Positions 1-7,608 of a stretch of 64,000 bases of DNA are shown here, one piece after another; positions within the stretch are counted from its first letter, which is position 1, and every line of letters starts with the position of its first letter. Source of the stretch: Streptomyces sp. R41 (GTDB taxonomy: Bacteria; Actinomycetota; Actinomycetes; Streptomycetales; Streptomycetaceae); assembly GCF_041053055.1 (NCBI RefSeq), contig NZ_CP163443.1, forward strand, positions 1,798,001 through 1,862,000, read 5' to 3'. The position numbers and the translations under genes are program-made. The notes beneath the pieces are model-generated. The model was not told where the DNA came from. It saw only the letters and a program-made list of their open reading frames with translations, and did no database searches.

Positions 1-388
1 CCTCGGCCTTGTCGAGGTAGTCGTCCGGGTCGCTGGAGAGGAAGAGCTGCACGCTCGGGTCGATGGCCCCGCTGCGGTACTGCGCGGCGGCCAACGGGCC
101 TACTTTCTCCCGCAGTTCGTTGATCTCCTCCTGCTTCCGGGCCAGCCGGTTCTGCGCCCCGTCCACCTCGCGCTGCAGCTTCTCCTGCTGCTCGCGGATG
201 CCGTTGTACTCCTCGGTGGGAGCCTCGGCCTCCTCGTAGAGCTTCTCCACCTGCTTACGCACTTCGTCGAGGGTGGGCTTCGGGGCCGCCTGGCTCTGCG
301 TCGGCAAGAGACTCACGGCACCGGCGGCGACACCGAGGGTTGCTATCCGGGCACGGCTGGGCGACTTCGGCCGACGGTGCGTTCCCAT
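1..388 (-). CDS. Secreted coiled-coil protein, NlpC/P60-type N-terminal part (partial)
   Basis: This gene reads leftward and runs off the window, so only about 129 N-terminal residues are visible. The ATG at 388 gives a basic start (MGTHRRPKSPSRARI), a short hydrophobic stretch and a likely signal cleavage after TQSQA. From about residue 35 a charged heptad-like coiled coil follows (VEKLYEEAE, QEKLQREVD, RKQEEINELREKV), then AAQYRSGAIDPSVQLFLSSD. This layout is typical of actinobacterial secreted peptidoglycan hydrolases that carry a C-terminal NlpC/P60 domain. The hydrolase domain itself is outside the window, so that part is inferred. A tandem BlaI-like site lies about 100 bp upstream. Confidence 0.75.
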   Translation of the reverse strand, partial: MGTHRRPKSPSRARIATLGVAAGAVSLLPTQSQAAPKPTLDEVRKQVEKLYEEAEAPTEEYNGIREQQEKLQREVDGAQNRLARKQEEINELREKVGPLAAAQYRSGAIDPSVQLFLSSDPDDYLDKAE

Positions 389-483
389 CGCGAGGTGACT
401 CCTCTGCACGTTTGTGGACCGATCGACGGGCCGCGGCCGCCGGGTTGGCGCCGCGGCATCGACCAAGGCAAGTTCGCTAGAAC

Positions 484-499
484 TTAGTAGTTTAGTAGT
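484..499. promoter_or_regulatory. Tandem TTAGTAGT repeat, candidate BlaI operator
   Basis: Two directly abutting copies of TTAGTAGT lie between the NlpC/P60-type gene and the M56 gene. BlaI-family repressors bind sites built from GTAGT/ACTAC half-sites, and a blaI gene lies 1 kb away. A similar TAGTAG half-site occurs at 1874-1879 upstream of blaI. The repressor assignment is inferred from proximity and half-site similarity. Confidence 0.45.
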
Positions 500-546
500 T
501 CGAGCCGCAAGTGAGCCCGAGTCACAGGGGCCCTATCTGGTGTCGG

Positions 547-1458
547 TCAGCTGAGGCCGGGCGGACAAGCGGCCAGCAGCGGCAACAGCGGCACCACCGC
601 GGCCACGGCGGCCACAGACCCCCAGAACGCGGGGTGAGGGGCCTTACGCGGGCCGAGAACCCGCTTCAGACGGATCAGGACCGTGTGCCCGCCAGCCGCG
701 AACGCGCCCTTCGGGGCGCGGGCCGCCGCCATCTCGTACATCGCCGTGGCCAGCGCCTCAGTGGAGTGACGGCGCAGAGCGCGGTCATCGGCGACCATCT
801 CCAGGAGGAGCGCCGTCTGTTCCCGGGCATGGCGGGCCAGCGGGGTCAGGCAGAACACCGAGTGGAACGCCTCCGCGGCGGCCAGGGTCAAGTGGTGACG
901 TCCTGCGATGTGGCCCTGCTCGTGTTCCAGTACGGCACTGAGCTGCTCTGGCGTGAGCTCGCGTACGGCCGCGTCGCTGATCACGACCCGGGCGTGGCGG
1001 CCGGGCAGGCAGTAAGCGGCGGGGATGCCGTACGGCAGGACGGTGGCGCGCAACTGGGCGGAGTGGTGGCCCACCAGGTCCACGGCCTCGCGGTGTCGCG
1101 TCCGCGTCCGGCGGGCTCGTACGACGTGGACGACGAAACTCGAAACCAGGGCGACACCGATGGCGGCGGGCAGCGCGACGGCGAGCCGATGCGCCGTCCC
1201 GGGGTCGGGCTCGCCCGGGCCGACATGCATCCCACAGGAGTGCAGCAGGCCCACCAGCCCCGCGTGTAGGTGCTCGGCCGGCATGGCCAGGTTGTACGCG
1301 GCGAGCGCGGCACCGATCGAGAACGAGACCATCAGCGTGTGCCACACCGCCGCCGCCAGGGCCGGGGCCCGGTACGGCCAGCCGGCGCGCAGCAGCAGGT
1401 GCGGAGCGACGAAACCCACGGCCGCCGTGTAGCCGACCAGGACTGGGGCCGCGTTCAC
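547..1458 (-). CDS. M56 family membrane metallopeptidase (BlaR1/MecR1-like)
   Basis: A 303-residue integral membrane zinc peptidase. Hydrophobic segments near residues 5-25, 40-60 and 95-115 precede the catalytic EHEQGHIAGRHH (HExxH type) near residue 190. A final hydrophobic segment lies at about 275-295. It lacks an extracellular penicillin-binding domain, as is usual for actinobacterial M56 proteins. The GTG start at 1458 overlaps the blaI stop (GTGA), so the two are translationally coupled. In this family the peptidase inactivates the neighbouring BlaI repressor in response to a signal. That role is inferred here from the pairing. Confidence 0.88.
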   Translation of the reverse strand: MNAAPVLVGYTAAVGFVAPHLLLRAGWPYRAPALAAAVWHTLMVSFSIGAALAAYNLAMPAEHLHAGLVGLLHSCGMHVGPGEPDPGTAHRLAVALPAAIGVALVSSFVVHVVRARRTRTRHREAVDLVGHHSAQLRATVLPYGIPAAYCLPGRHARVVISDAAVRELTPEQLSAVLEHEQGHIAGRHHLTLAAAEAFHSVFCLTPLARHAREQTALLLEMVADDRALRRHSTEALATAMYEMAAARAPKGAFAAGGHTVLIRLKRVLGPRKAPHPAFWGSVAAVAAVVPLLPLLAACPPGLS

Positions 1459-1823
1459 GACTTCGCCTGTCGTCCTACGTTCCGCAGGGCCTTGCGCAGG
1501 GCGGCCACTTCCTCCTCGGACATTTTCTCGACGAAGTGGACCAGCGCGGCCGGGCGGTCCTTGCTCTCCCCCAAGCCGTCCTCCATCAATGCGGCGGCGT
1601 ATGCCTCGCGGCTGCGGACCGGCGAGTACAGCCAGGCCCGTCCCTGCTTGCCTCGGAGCAGCCAGCCCTTGTTGTAGAGGATGTTGGTGACGGTCATCAC
1701 CGTCGTGTAGGCGATGGGGCGGGTCTTGTTGATGTCGTCGACGACCTCACGCACCGTCGCCGGACGGTTCCACGTCCACAGGCGATCCATGATCTCCGCC
1801 TCGAGATCCCCCAGCCGCCGCAT
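1455..1823 (-). CDS. BlaI/MecI/CopY family transcriptional repressor
   Basis: A 122-residue winged-helix repressor. MRRLGDLEAEIMDRLW opens the first helix, TVREVVDDI and IAYTTVMTVTNILYNKGWL form the recognition region, and an acidic C-terminus (MSEEEVAALRKAL) is typical of the dimerisation part. The ATG at 1823 was chosen over upstream starts because AGGAAG lies 8 nt before it and the family begins at this point. It is co-transcribed with, and overlaps, the M56 peptidase gene. It probably controls its own operon and the NlpC/P60-type gene through GTAGT-type sites. Confidence 0.9.
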   Translation of the reverse strand: MRRLGDLEAEIMDRLWTWNRPATVREVVDDINKTRPIAYTTVMTVTNILYNKGWLLRGKQGRAWLYSPVRSREAYAAALMEDGLGESKDRPAALVHFVEKMSEEEVAALRKALRNVGRQAKS

Positions 1824-1918
1824 GGCCCCGACTTCCTTTCGCCACCGAATGCGCAAGCGAGTACGCAGGGCCATAGTAGACGGCTGACCTGCCAGGCTTC
1901 CGGGGCGTAAGGGCAGGG

Positions 1919-2020
1919 TCACAACCGCCCAGTGAGCTCGTAACCCGCTTTGTCGATCGCCTCGCGTACCGGAGCGTCGTCGAAACCTCCTACTTCTGCG
2001 GCGTATCGCAGTGTCCGCAT
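1919..2020 (-). pseudogene. Relic of a CopZ-type heavy-metal-associated (HMA) chaperone, C-terminal end only
   Basis: A 33-codon frame ends with FDDAPVREAIDKAGYEL, which matches the last beta-alpha element of HMA-domain copper chaperones (DDAxVxxAIxxAGYxV). The metal-binding CxxC loop and the first beta-alpha-beta part are absent. It lies beside a CsoR-like box at 2030-2046, where a copZ gene would be expected. The remaining open frame is unlikely to make a working chaperone. Recognition rests on about 20 residues. Confidence 0.5.
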
Positions 2021-2029
2021 GTCGCTGCT

Positions 2030-2046
2030 ATACCCTCGGTGGGTAT
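2030..2046. promoter_or_regulatory. CsoR-like copper operator (ATACCC-N5-GGGTAT)
   Basis: A perfect 6-bp inverted repeat, ATACCC and GGGTAT, is separated by TCGGT. CsoR-family copper repressors bind G-C tracts flanked by TA in this arrangement. It sits in the divergent gap between the chaperone relic and the DUF6153/DUF305 genes, which suggests copper control of the rightward genes. No csoR gene is in the window. Confidence 0.55.
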
Positions 2047-2092
2047 TACGTGTCCGTGTCCACTCCGGTGATACCCGGGATGCAAGGGGCCG

Positions 2093-2530
2093 ATGATCCA
2101 TGCCTACGATGGGGCCGTGACACGCCCCGGACAGCTCGCCCGACCGCAATTGGCGTTGCGGTCCTGCGTGCTGCTCGCGTGCACCCTGCTGCTGGGCCTG
2201 CTTGGCATGCACGGTCTCGGACCGGTCCCCGCCGCCGCCGGGGCCTCCAAGCACCACCGGATGGGGGCGACCGCGCAGACGAATGTCACGGCCTCGATGC
2301 CGGACGAATGCGATCACGGTGACGGCGGCTGCACGGGTCACGCCGCGCATGCGGACCCGACCTGCGCCTCCGCATCCGTCGCCGGGACTCCCGTGGTGGT
2401 ACCCGTGCTGCTGCCCGATGTGGTGACCTGCACCGAGCAGGCGCAGGCAGGTACCTCTTCATTCGGCAGCGGCCCTGACGGCGGTCGCGCCCCGCCCTCA
2501 CTCTCCGAACTCCAGCTCCTGCGGATCTAG
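2093..2530 (+). CDS. DUF6153 family exported protein
   Basis: A 145-residue protein with an N-terminal hydrophobic helix (CVLLACTLLLGLLGMHGLG), then a His/Cys/Asp-rich middle (CDHGDGGCTGHAAHADPTC) and the C-terminal signature PPSLSELQLLRI shared by the Streptomyces DUF6153 family. Family function is unknown. The His, Cys and Met residues and the neighbours (CsoR-like box, DUF305 gene) suggest metal handling at the cell surface. A GTG at 2117 is an alternative start that gives a more compact signal region. Neither start has a clear ribosome site. Confidence 0.8.
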   Translation: MIHAYDGAVTRPGQLARPQLALRSCVLLACTLLLGLLGMHGLGPVPAAAGASKHHRMGATAQTNVTASMPDECDHGDGGCTGHAAHADPTCASASVAGTPVVVPVLLPDVVTCTEQAQAGTSSFGSGPDGGRAPPSLSELQLLRI

Positions 2531-2619
2531 AGCGGCCCGCACCTCGCCGCGCCCCCTTACGGATGCGGCGCCGTGCTCCGGCATGCCCTTCCCCAGAATC
2601 CGAACGCAGGAGCTCAACC

Positions 2620-3270
2620 ATGACTGCACACCGCAAGCTCATCCGTCGTACCGCCCTCGCCGTCACCGCCGGTGCGGCTGCGCTCGTACTGGCCGCCTGT
2701 GGCGGCGACAGCGACAGCGGCGGTCACGACATGGGGTCGATGAACTCCGACTCCAGCCCGTCCGCGACCGCTTCGGCCAAGGCCGGCGCCCACAACGACG
2801 CGGACATCTCCTTCGCCAAGGAGATGATCGAGCACCACCGTCAGGCCGTCGACATGGCCGAGCTGGCCGCCGGCCGCGCCTCCTCTCAGGAGGTCAAGGA
2901 CCTCGCCACGAAGATCAAGGCGGCGCAGGACCCGGAGATCAAGACGATGTCCGGCTGGCTCACCTCGTGGAGCGAGAAGGTCCCCGAGGACATGTCGTCG
3001 GCCATGCCCGGGATGGACCACGACATGTCGTCCTCCATGCCCGGCATGATGAGCAGCGAGGACATGGACAAGCTGGAGAAGGCCTCCGGCACCGAGTTCG
3101 ACAAGATGTTCCTCGAGATGATGGTCGAGCACCACGAGGGCGCCATCACGATGGCCAAGACCGAGAAGGCCAACGGCAAGTACGGTCCCACCGTCAAGCT
3201 CGCGGACGACGTGATCACGGCCCAGACGGCTGAGATCGAGCAGATGAACAAGATGCTGGGCAAGAGCTGA
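2620..3270 (+). CDS. DUF305 lipoprotein, Met/His-rich, probable copper binding
   Basis: A 216-residue lipoprotein. The signal peptide ends in the lipobox LAAC near residue 25, followed by GGDSDSGG. Two HHxxA-type motifs mark the DUF305 repeats: MIEHHRQAVDMA near residue 72 and MVEHHEGAITMA near residue 172. Between them is a Met-rich insert (SSAMPGMDHDMSSSMPGMM) of the kind that binds copper. The ATG at 2620 is preceded by AGGAG and removes 19 unsupported residues. It follows the DUF6153 gene by 89 bp and is probably co-regulated. A strong terminator follows. Confidence 0.9.
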   Translation: MTAHRKLIRRTALAVTAGAAALVLAACGGDSDSGGHDMGSMNSDSSPSATASAKAGAHNDADISFAKEMIEHHRQAVDMAELAAGRASSQEVKDLATKIKAAQDPEIKTMSGWLTSWSEKVPEDMSSAMPGMDHDMSSSMPGMMSSEDMDKLEKASGTEFDKMFLEMMVEHHEGAITMAKTEKANGKYGPTVKLADDVITAQTAEIEQMNKMLGKS

Positions 3271-3293
3271 CACATCGCCGGACGGCTGGTAGA

Positions 3294-3325
3294 GGGAGGA
3301 GGCCGAAACCGGTCGGCCTCCTCCC
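3294..3325. terminator. Intrinsic terminator hairpin after the DUF305 gene
   Basis: A perfect 13-bp stem, GGGAGGAGGCCGA paired with TCGGCCTCCTCCC, with a 6-nt loop, starts 23 bp after the DUF305 stop. There is no U-tract, as is usual in Streptomyces. Confidence 0.8.
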
Positions 3326-3417
3326 CCGCTCCATCAGACGGGAGCGAGTCGCGGTTCCCCTCGGCACCGGATGCGATGGTGACACGGGCAGGGCTCCGGC
3401 CCCATGATGGGTGGGTT

Positions 3418-4059
3418 ATGGGGGGTTCGGTGCGTGTGTCCCTTGCGTGCCACCGCGGCTGGGTGCCGCGTGTGGTGCCGGTGGCGGCTGTCCGGGCCGG
3501 GCTGTTTTCCATGCTGGGTACGGCGGTAGCCGTCACCGTCCACCATCTGGCGTTCGACTCCGGGCCCTCGTGGGGCATGCGCGCTCTCGCTGCGTGTCTC
3601 CTCTTCGGTGTCGCGTTGCCGGGCGCGGGTCAGGACAAGCCGCTGTCGCGGCAGTTGATGCTCGCGATCGGGACGCAGGCAGTCGTGGGCTACTGGTTCG
3701 TACGAACCGATGACGCGGTCACCGTCCCGGCACACGCCGTGTGGCCGACCTCCGTCCACGCGGGCTGGCCCGTGGTTGTCGCCCATGTCGCGCTGACCGT
3801 GCTGTGCGCGGTGCTGCTGCATGGCGTCGATACCTGTCGACGGCGTGTGTTGTACGCGGCCGGGCGCGAATGGGAGCACCTGCGCGAGCTGGTGCTCAGG
3901 CTGTTCACGCCGGTCCACACTCCCCTCGACCTGAGCGTGGCCGGCGCCGGGTGGCGCCCCGGTCCGCGGCGGGCACCCGGCTGTCGGGTTCAGGTCCTCC
4001 TCGCGGACGCGGTCGTCCGGCGCGGCCCGCCCTGCTCCTCCCTGCCGCTCGCGATCTGA
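3418..4059 (+). CDS. Hypothetical membrane protein
   Basis: A 213-residue protein of unknown function. Hydrophobic segments occur near residues 20-40 (VVPVAAVRAGLFSMLGTAVA), 50-70, 80-95 and 125-145 (VVVAHVALTVLCAVLLHGV). A basic cytoplasmic tail follows, rich in Arg, Pro and Cys. The ATG at 3418 follows GGTGGG closely; an in-frame start at 3376 would add 14 residues. Its place beside the DUF305 copper-type lipoprotein suggests a role in the same stress response, but no diagnostic motif was seen. Confidence 0.6.
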   Translation: MGGSVRVSLACHRGWVPRVVPVAAVRAGLFSMLGTAVAVTVHHLAFDSGPSWGMRALAACLLFGVALPGAGQDKPLSRQLMLAIGTQAVVGYWFVRTDDAVTVPAHAVWPTSVHAGWPVVVAHVALTVLCAVLLHGVDTCRRRVLYAAGREWEHLRELVLRLFTPVHTPLDLSVAGAGWRPGPRRAPGCRVQVLLADAVVRRGPPCSSLPLAI

Positions 4060-4186
4060 CGGCCGTACGGCGCACCGGGTGCGCCATGGCTGATGACCTG
4101 CGGCGGCAATCGGCATGAATCCGAAAGTTCTGACCTGCCATGCCGGAGCGCGGGCTGCTCAAGGGCGCCGCGCCAGGGGGGAATTC

Positions 4187-5371
4187 ATGTCCAAGACTGT
4201 CGTCGTCATAGGGGCGGGCCCGTACGGCCTGTCCACCGCCGCGCATCTGAAGGCGCGCGGCCTAGGTGTCAGGGTGTTCGGCTCGCCGATGGCGAGCTGG
4301 GCCGAGAACATGCCGGCGGGCATGCTGCTGAAGTCACCGCCGAGCGCCTCCGTGCTGTCCGCGCCGAAGCCGGGGTTCACGCTGGACGAGTACGCCCGGC
4401 AGACAAGGGAGACCCGGCTGACCGGCCACGACCAGGTTCCGGTCGAGATGTTCGTGCGATACGGGCGATGGTTCGCCGAGGAGCTGGTGCCCGAGGTGGA
4501 GGACGTACGGGTGCTGGCGGTCGACCGGCAGCACGACGGCTTCCGGCTCAAGCTCGCCTCCGGGGAGGAGGTGCAGTCGTCGGTGGTCGTCGTGGCCAGC
4601 GGCATGGACGGGTTCGCGTACGTTCCTGAGCCGCTGGCCGGACTCGTCCCGGACGGGCTCGTCTCACACAGTTCGCTCCACGCCGACCTCGGGAAGTTCG
4701 AGGGCCGGAATGTGGTCGTGGTGGGCGCCGGGCAGTCGGCGCAGGAGAGCGCGGCGCTGCTGCACGAGGCCGGGGTCAAGGTCCAACTGCTGGCCCGGAC
4801 GGACAAGTTGGTGTTCGGGGCGGGGCCCACGCCGGGGCCGCACTGGCAGCCGGACACCCCGCTGGGGCGTTCCTGGGCGCTGCACGCGATCGTCCATCAG
4901 GCGGCGGCCTTCCGTTTCCTGCCTGAGTCCACCCGGCTGCACCTGGTGCGGCGGGTGCTCGGGCCGTTCGGTTCGTGGTGGCTCAAGCCGCGCCTCGACG
5001 GGGTTGTGCCGGTGCGGCTCGGTCAGCACCTCACAGGCGCCCGGCGCGACGGCGACCGGGTCGTCCTCACCACCCGCGACGGGCAGGGGGATACGCACAC
5101 ACTGGAGACGGATCACGTCCTGGCCGCCACCGGCTATCGCGTCCGCCTCGACGGGCTGGACTTCCTGGCCCCCGAACTGCGCGCCCGGTTGGCCCGCACA
5201 GGCGGATTCCCGCGCCTCGACCAAGGTCTGCAGTCGTCCGTGCCCGGCCTGTACTTCACCGGCATCCAGGCGGCGGCCGCCTTCGGTCCGCTGCTGCGGT
5301 TCACCTGCGGCACCGAGTTCGCGGCACCGCGGCTGGCGGGAGCAGTCGCGCAGCATACCGCCAGCGAGTAG
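4187..5371 (+). CDS. FAD/NAD(P)-binding oxidoreductase (flavoprotein monooxygenase-like)
   Basis: A 394-residue two-dinucleotide-fold flavoprotein. The FAD motif VVVIGAGPYGLSTAAHL opens the protein, and a second Rossmann motif VVVVGAGQSAQESAALL lies near residue 180. FATGY-like DHVLAATGYRV near residue 315 and GLYFTGIQ near 355 are typical of the flavin monooxygenase/L-lysine N-hydroxylase-like group. The ATG at 4187 has GGGGGG 5 nt upstream and starts exactly at the fold. The substrate cannot be told from the sequence. It stands alone on the plus strand. Confidence 0.85.
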   Translation: MSKTVVVIGAGPYGLSTAAHLKARGLGVRVFGSPMASWAENMPAGMLLKSPPSASVLSAPKPGFTLDEYARQTRETRLTGHDQVPVEMFVRYGRWFAEELVPEVEDVRVLAVDRQHDGFRLKLASGEEVQSSVVVVASGMDGFAYVPEPLAGLVPDGLVSHSSLHADLGKFEGRNVVVVGAGQSAQESAALLHEAGVKVQLLARTDKLVFGAGPTPGPHWQPDTPLGRSWALHAIVHQAAAFRFLPESTRLHLVRRVLGPFGSWWLKPRLDGVVPVRLGQHLTGARRDGDRVVLTTRDGQGDTHTLETDHVLAATGYRVRLDGLDFLAPELRARLARTGGFPRLDQGLQSSVPGLYFTGIQAAAAFGPLLRFTCGTEFAAPRLAGAVAQHTASE

Positions 5372-5477
5372 AAGCGAGCGGAAGGCAGAGAACAAGATCT
5401 TCGACCGGCTGTGACCCGCAGGAGGTGGGCCTTCGTCTCCGCGAGGGCCCCCACCGGAAGGCCAGCCCGTAGGCGCC

Positions 5478-5665
5478 GTGCTGCACGCCCTGTCCATCAC
5501 CGGGTCCATGACCTGGGAAATCACCCGGGCGTGATCCTCGGCTTCGCCCTGTCCTCCGAGCGGCAAGGACCCTGCTCATCGCCCTTGCCCTCGCTGTCGG
5601 GGCTTGTGCCCGGCCCTGTTCTCCGGGCCGCTCAGCCTGTTCGCCCTCCTTGTCCGACTGATATG
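5478..5665 (+). pseudogene. Relic of a DUF318/ArsP-type permease N-terminus
   Basis: Starting at GTG 5478 the frame reads LHALSITGSMTWEITRA and hits a stop. The adjoining frame continues VILGFALSSERQ, and further on RTLLIALALAVGA in a third register. LSxxxSMTWEI followed by LILGFALS is the start of the predicted permease family related to ArsP. At least two frame changes and no downstream domain mark it as decayed. Assignment rests on short stretches. Confidence 0.4.
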
Positions 5666-5674
5666 GCCGGGGGG

Positions 5675-6355
5675 TCACACCCGGGCGATGAGGTCGTACT
5701 GCTCGTCGCTCGCCGCCTCGCCCCGCAGGAGCACCCTCTGATCCTGTGCAGCGTCACAAGGCATAGGAACAGCACGAGTGGTGCCGGCTCTTACAGGGGT
5801 GAGGCGGCCGGGCTGAACGTGCCAGCGGCCACCACGCAAGGTGAGGGAGACCGCGGACAGGGGTGGCACCTCGAATTGCCAGAAGGCTGTCGCTGGTGCG
5901 CACAGAGCATGGACGAGCGAGGCCCGGACTATGGCCGGTTCGGTGATGACCAATGCGCGGCCCATGTCAGGCGACACGCTGCTCAGCCAGTGGGCGGTCC
6001 GACGGCAGAGCCGGCGTACGGACTCGCCTCCGGGCGGCGCGGCATCCGGGTCGGTAAGCCAGGCGGCGTACCTATAGGGGTCGTCCGCGACGACTTCGCC
6101 GACCGTGCGACCGTGCCACGTGCCGTAGTCGAAGTCGCGCAGTGCGGGCTCGAGCGTGGCCTCCAGGCCGAGAGCGCCAGCGGTCTCCGCGCAGCGGATC
6201 GACGGTGCCCGGACGGCCAGCGAGTACGGAGGAAGTGTTGCGCGGGCGGCGCGTGCCTCACGAACGCCCCCCTCACTGAGGAGACCCTCACCGAAGACTG
6301 CATCCCTGGTGGTATGCCCGGCTGGCGTGCACATGAATGTCAGGCTGACTGACAT
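5675..6355 (-). CDS. Histidine-phosphatase-fold pseudoenzyme (CbtAB-associated type)
   Basis: A 226-residue member of the histidine phosphatase superfamily. RCAETAGALG, FDYGTWHGRTVGEVVAD and PPGGESVRRLCRR match the fold. The N-terminal RHG motif is replaced by TPAGH, and the C-terminal catalytic His region reads VITEPAIVRA. Both active-site elements are therefore missing, which suggests it is not a phosphatase. Streptomyces relatives with the same EP motif are, from memory, neighbours of cobalt transporters CbtA and CbtB, but none is present here. GGAGG lies 8 nt before the ATG at 6355. The C-terminal 35 residues look unusual for the family. Confidence 0.7.
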   Translation of the reverse strand: MSVSLTFMCTPAGHTTRDAVFGEGLLSEGGVREARAARATLPPYSLAVRAPSIRCAETAGALGLEATLEPALRDFDYGTWHGRTVGEVVADDPYRYAAWLTDPDAAPPGGESVRRLCRRTAHWLSSVSPDMGRALVITEPAIVRASLVHALCAPATAFWQFEVPPLSAVSLTLRGGRWHVQPGRLTPVRAGTTRAVPMPCDAAQDQRVLLRGEAASDEQYDLIARV

Positions 6356-6558
6356 CGGCTTGCCTCCGTCCTGGCCCGGCATGACGCCGGATGGCCTTGT
6401 GATCCAGGGTCGGAGATGCGGCCGGTCAAAACTATCCGGCAGGTGTCCGGAACCGCCCCCGCCAACGGGCTGGCGCAGCCCCGCCACCCGGCCGGCTTGG
6501 GTGTCGGAAGCCTGCAGGGTGGCCCTCACTGTGACACGCATCGAACAACGGTTCGATA

Positions 6559-6616
6559 GCAAGGGAGCACGCGTGACCCGGGTATTGGCAAGGGAGCACG
6601 CGTGACCCGGGTATTG
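6559..6616 (+). repeat. Perfect 29-bp tandem duplication over a start codon
   Basis: Two identical 29-bp units abut at 6559-6587 and 6588-6616. Each contains an AGGGAG ribosome site, a GTG start and the first codons MTRVL. The first copy encodes a ten-residue leader (MTRVLAREHA) whose TGA overlaps the GTG of the second copy (GTGA). Confidence 0.9.
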
Positions 6617-6802
6617 GTGTTCGACGACGAGGCCCCGATTCGTACGGGTTTTCAGCACATCCTCGATACGGCGGACGACATCGAGGGTGAGACGGCGATT
6701 CCTGACGTCGTGCTGCTGGGCATCCGGATGCCGGACGTCGACGGCCTCACTGTCCTTGCAGGCCCCGTCGGAGCATACCGACCGCAGCGGACGCAGGCAT
6801 GA
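6602..6802 (+). pseudogene. Decayed response-regulator receiver domain
   Basis: A 66-residue frame starts MTRVLVFDDEAPIRTGFQHI, the first strand and acidic pocket of a receiver domain. It jumps to PDVVLLGIRMPDVDGLTVL, so about 20 residues of the alpha1-alpha2 region are missing. The phospho-acceptor Asp expected in LxDIRMP is Gly. After DGLTVL the frame becomes unrelated and stops. No DNA-binding domain follows. The GTG at 6602 has AGGGAG upstream inside the 29-bp duplication, so it may still be translated. Confidence 0.65.
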
Positions 6803-7608
6803 CTCCTCACACCACCACCACGACGACCCGGGTGTCGGCTTGCACGAGGGCCACCACTGACGCACACGCATCTCCACCCGAGGATGCACCCGCTGCTCCA
6901 CCCCCGGGCCGATCCACCACATATCCCTCCCGTGCTCAACTGGCCTACGTGACCGCCACCTTGCCGCGCATCATGCCCAGTCCCCACGGCAAACCCCTCC
7001 CGCCCAAGGAATCGGCAGACCTCTTCCGCGCCTTCGCGCGCGATCTGGCCGCAGGCCGACGCCCCTGGACAGCCGAGACCGCCCGCTTCCTCTCCGACCT
7101 GTTCGACCAGCTCGCCAGCTCCTGGGACACCGCCCAAGCCACCGGCCGCGACGATCCCGTACGCGACGCCCTCACCCGCGGTGGCCCGTTCCCTCACGGC
7201 CCCTGCCTGGAACTCGGCTCCGGCACTGGCCTGTTCACCCCGCGGCTCACCGCCTCCTTCCCCACAGTGATCAGCATCGACCTGTCCGAGGAGATGCTCC
7301 GTCACGCCGCCCTGCGCTCGCCGACCCGCGTGCGCGCTGACGCCAGCGCCCTGCCCGCCGCCGACGCCTCGGCCGCGGTCATCGTCGCCATCGACATGCT
7401 CCTGTTCCCCCAGGAGACCGCCCGGGTGCTGGCTCCGGACGGGGTACTGCTGTGGATCAACCAGCTTGGCCAGGACGGGCCGCTGTATCTTCCGGCTCAA
7501 GACGTCGCGGACGCCCTTCCCGGCCGCTGGACCTCCGTGGAAGCCGCCGCAGGCTGGGGGAGCTGGGCCACACTACGGCGCATCCGTACGGAGGCCAGTA
7601 CCTCCTAG
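6799..7608 (+). CDS. Class I SAM-dependent methyltransferase
   Basis: A 269-residue methyltransferase. Motif I is CLELGSGTGLF near residue 136, followed by VISIDLSEEMLRHA (motif II acidic residue) and ADASALPAADASAAVIVAID. This is the layout of the UbiE/Methyltransf_11 group. The substrate is unknown. The first 50 residues are Thr/Pro-rich and low in complexity, so the real start may be the GTG at 6949 (VTATLPRIMPSP). The ATG at 6799 overlaps the stop of the receiver relic by 4 bp. Confidence 0.82.
   Translation: MTPHTTTTTTRVSACTRATTDAHASPPEDAPAAPPPGRSTTYPSRAQLAYVTATLPRIMPSPHGKPLPPKESADLFRAFARDLAAGRRPWTAETARFLSDLFDQLASSWDTAQATGRDDPVRDALTRGGPFPHGPCLELGSGTGLFTPRLTASFPTVISIDLSEEMLRHAALRSPTRVRADASALPAADASAAVIVAIDMLLFPQETARVLAPDGVLLWINQLGQDGPLYLPAQDVADALPGRWTSVEAAAGWGSWATLRRIRTEASTS

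Noticed and set aside
2021..2350. N-terminal extension of the HMA relic as a 143-residue gene
   Set aside because: The upstream part is the antisense of the DUF6153 gene with no domain; only the last 30 codons resemble a protein family.
6480..6545. A possible cobalamin riboswitch (CACTGTGA near a cobalt-associated gene family)
   Set aside because: The B12-box core and the paired GGTG/CCGG elements are not present in the right order, and the orientation does not fit the gene.
5675..6922. Extension of the phosphatase-like gene to 415 residues
   Set aside because: The extra 189 residues are not protein-like, and GGAGG before ATG 6355 marks the start.
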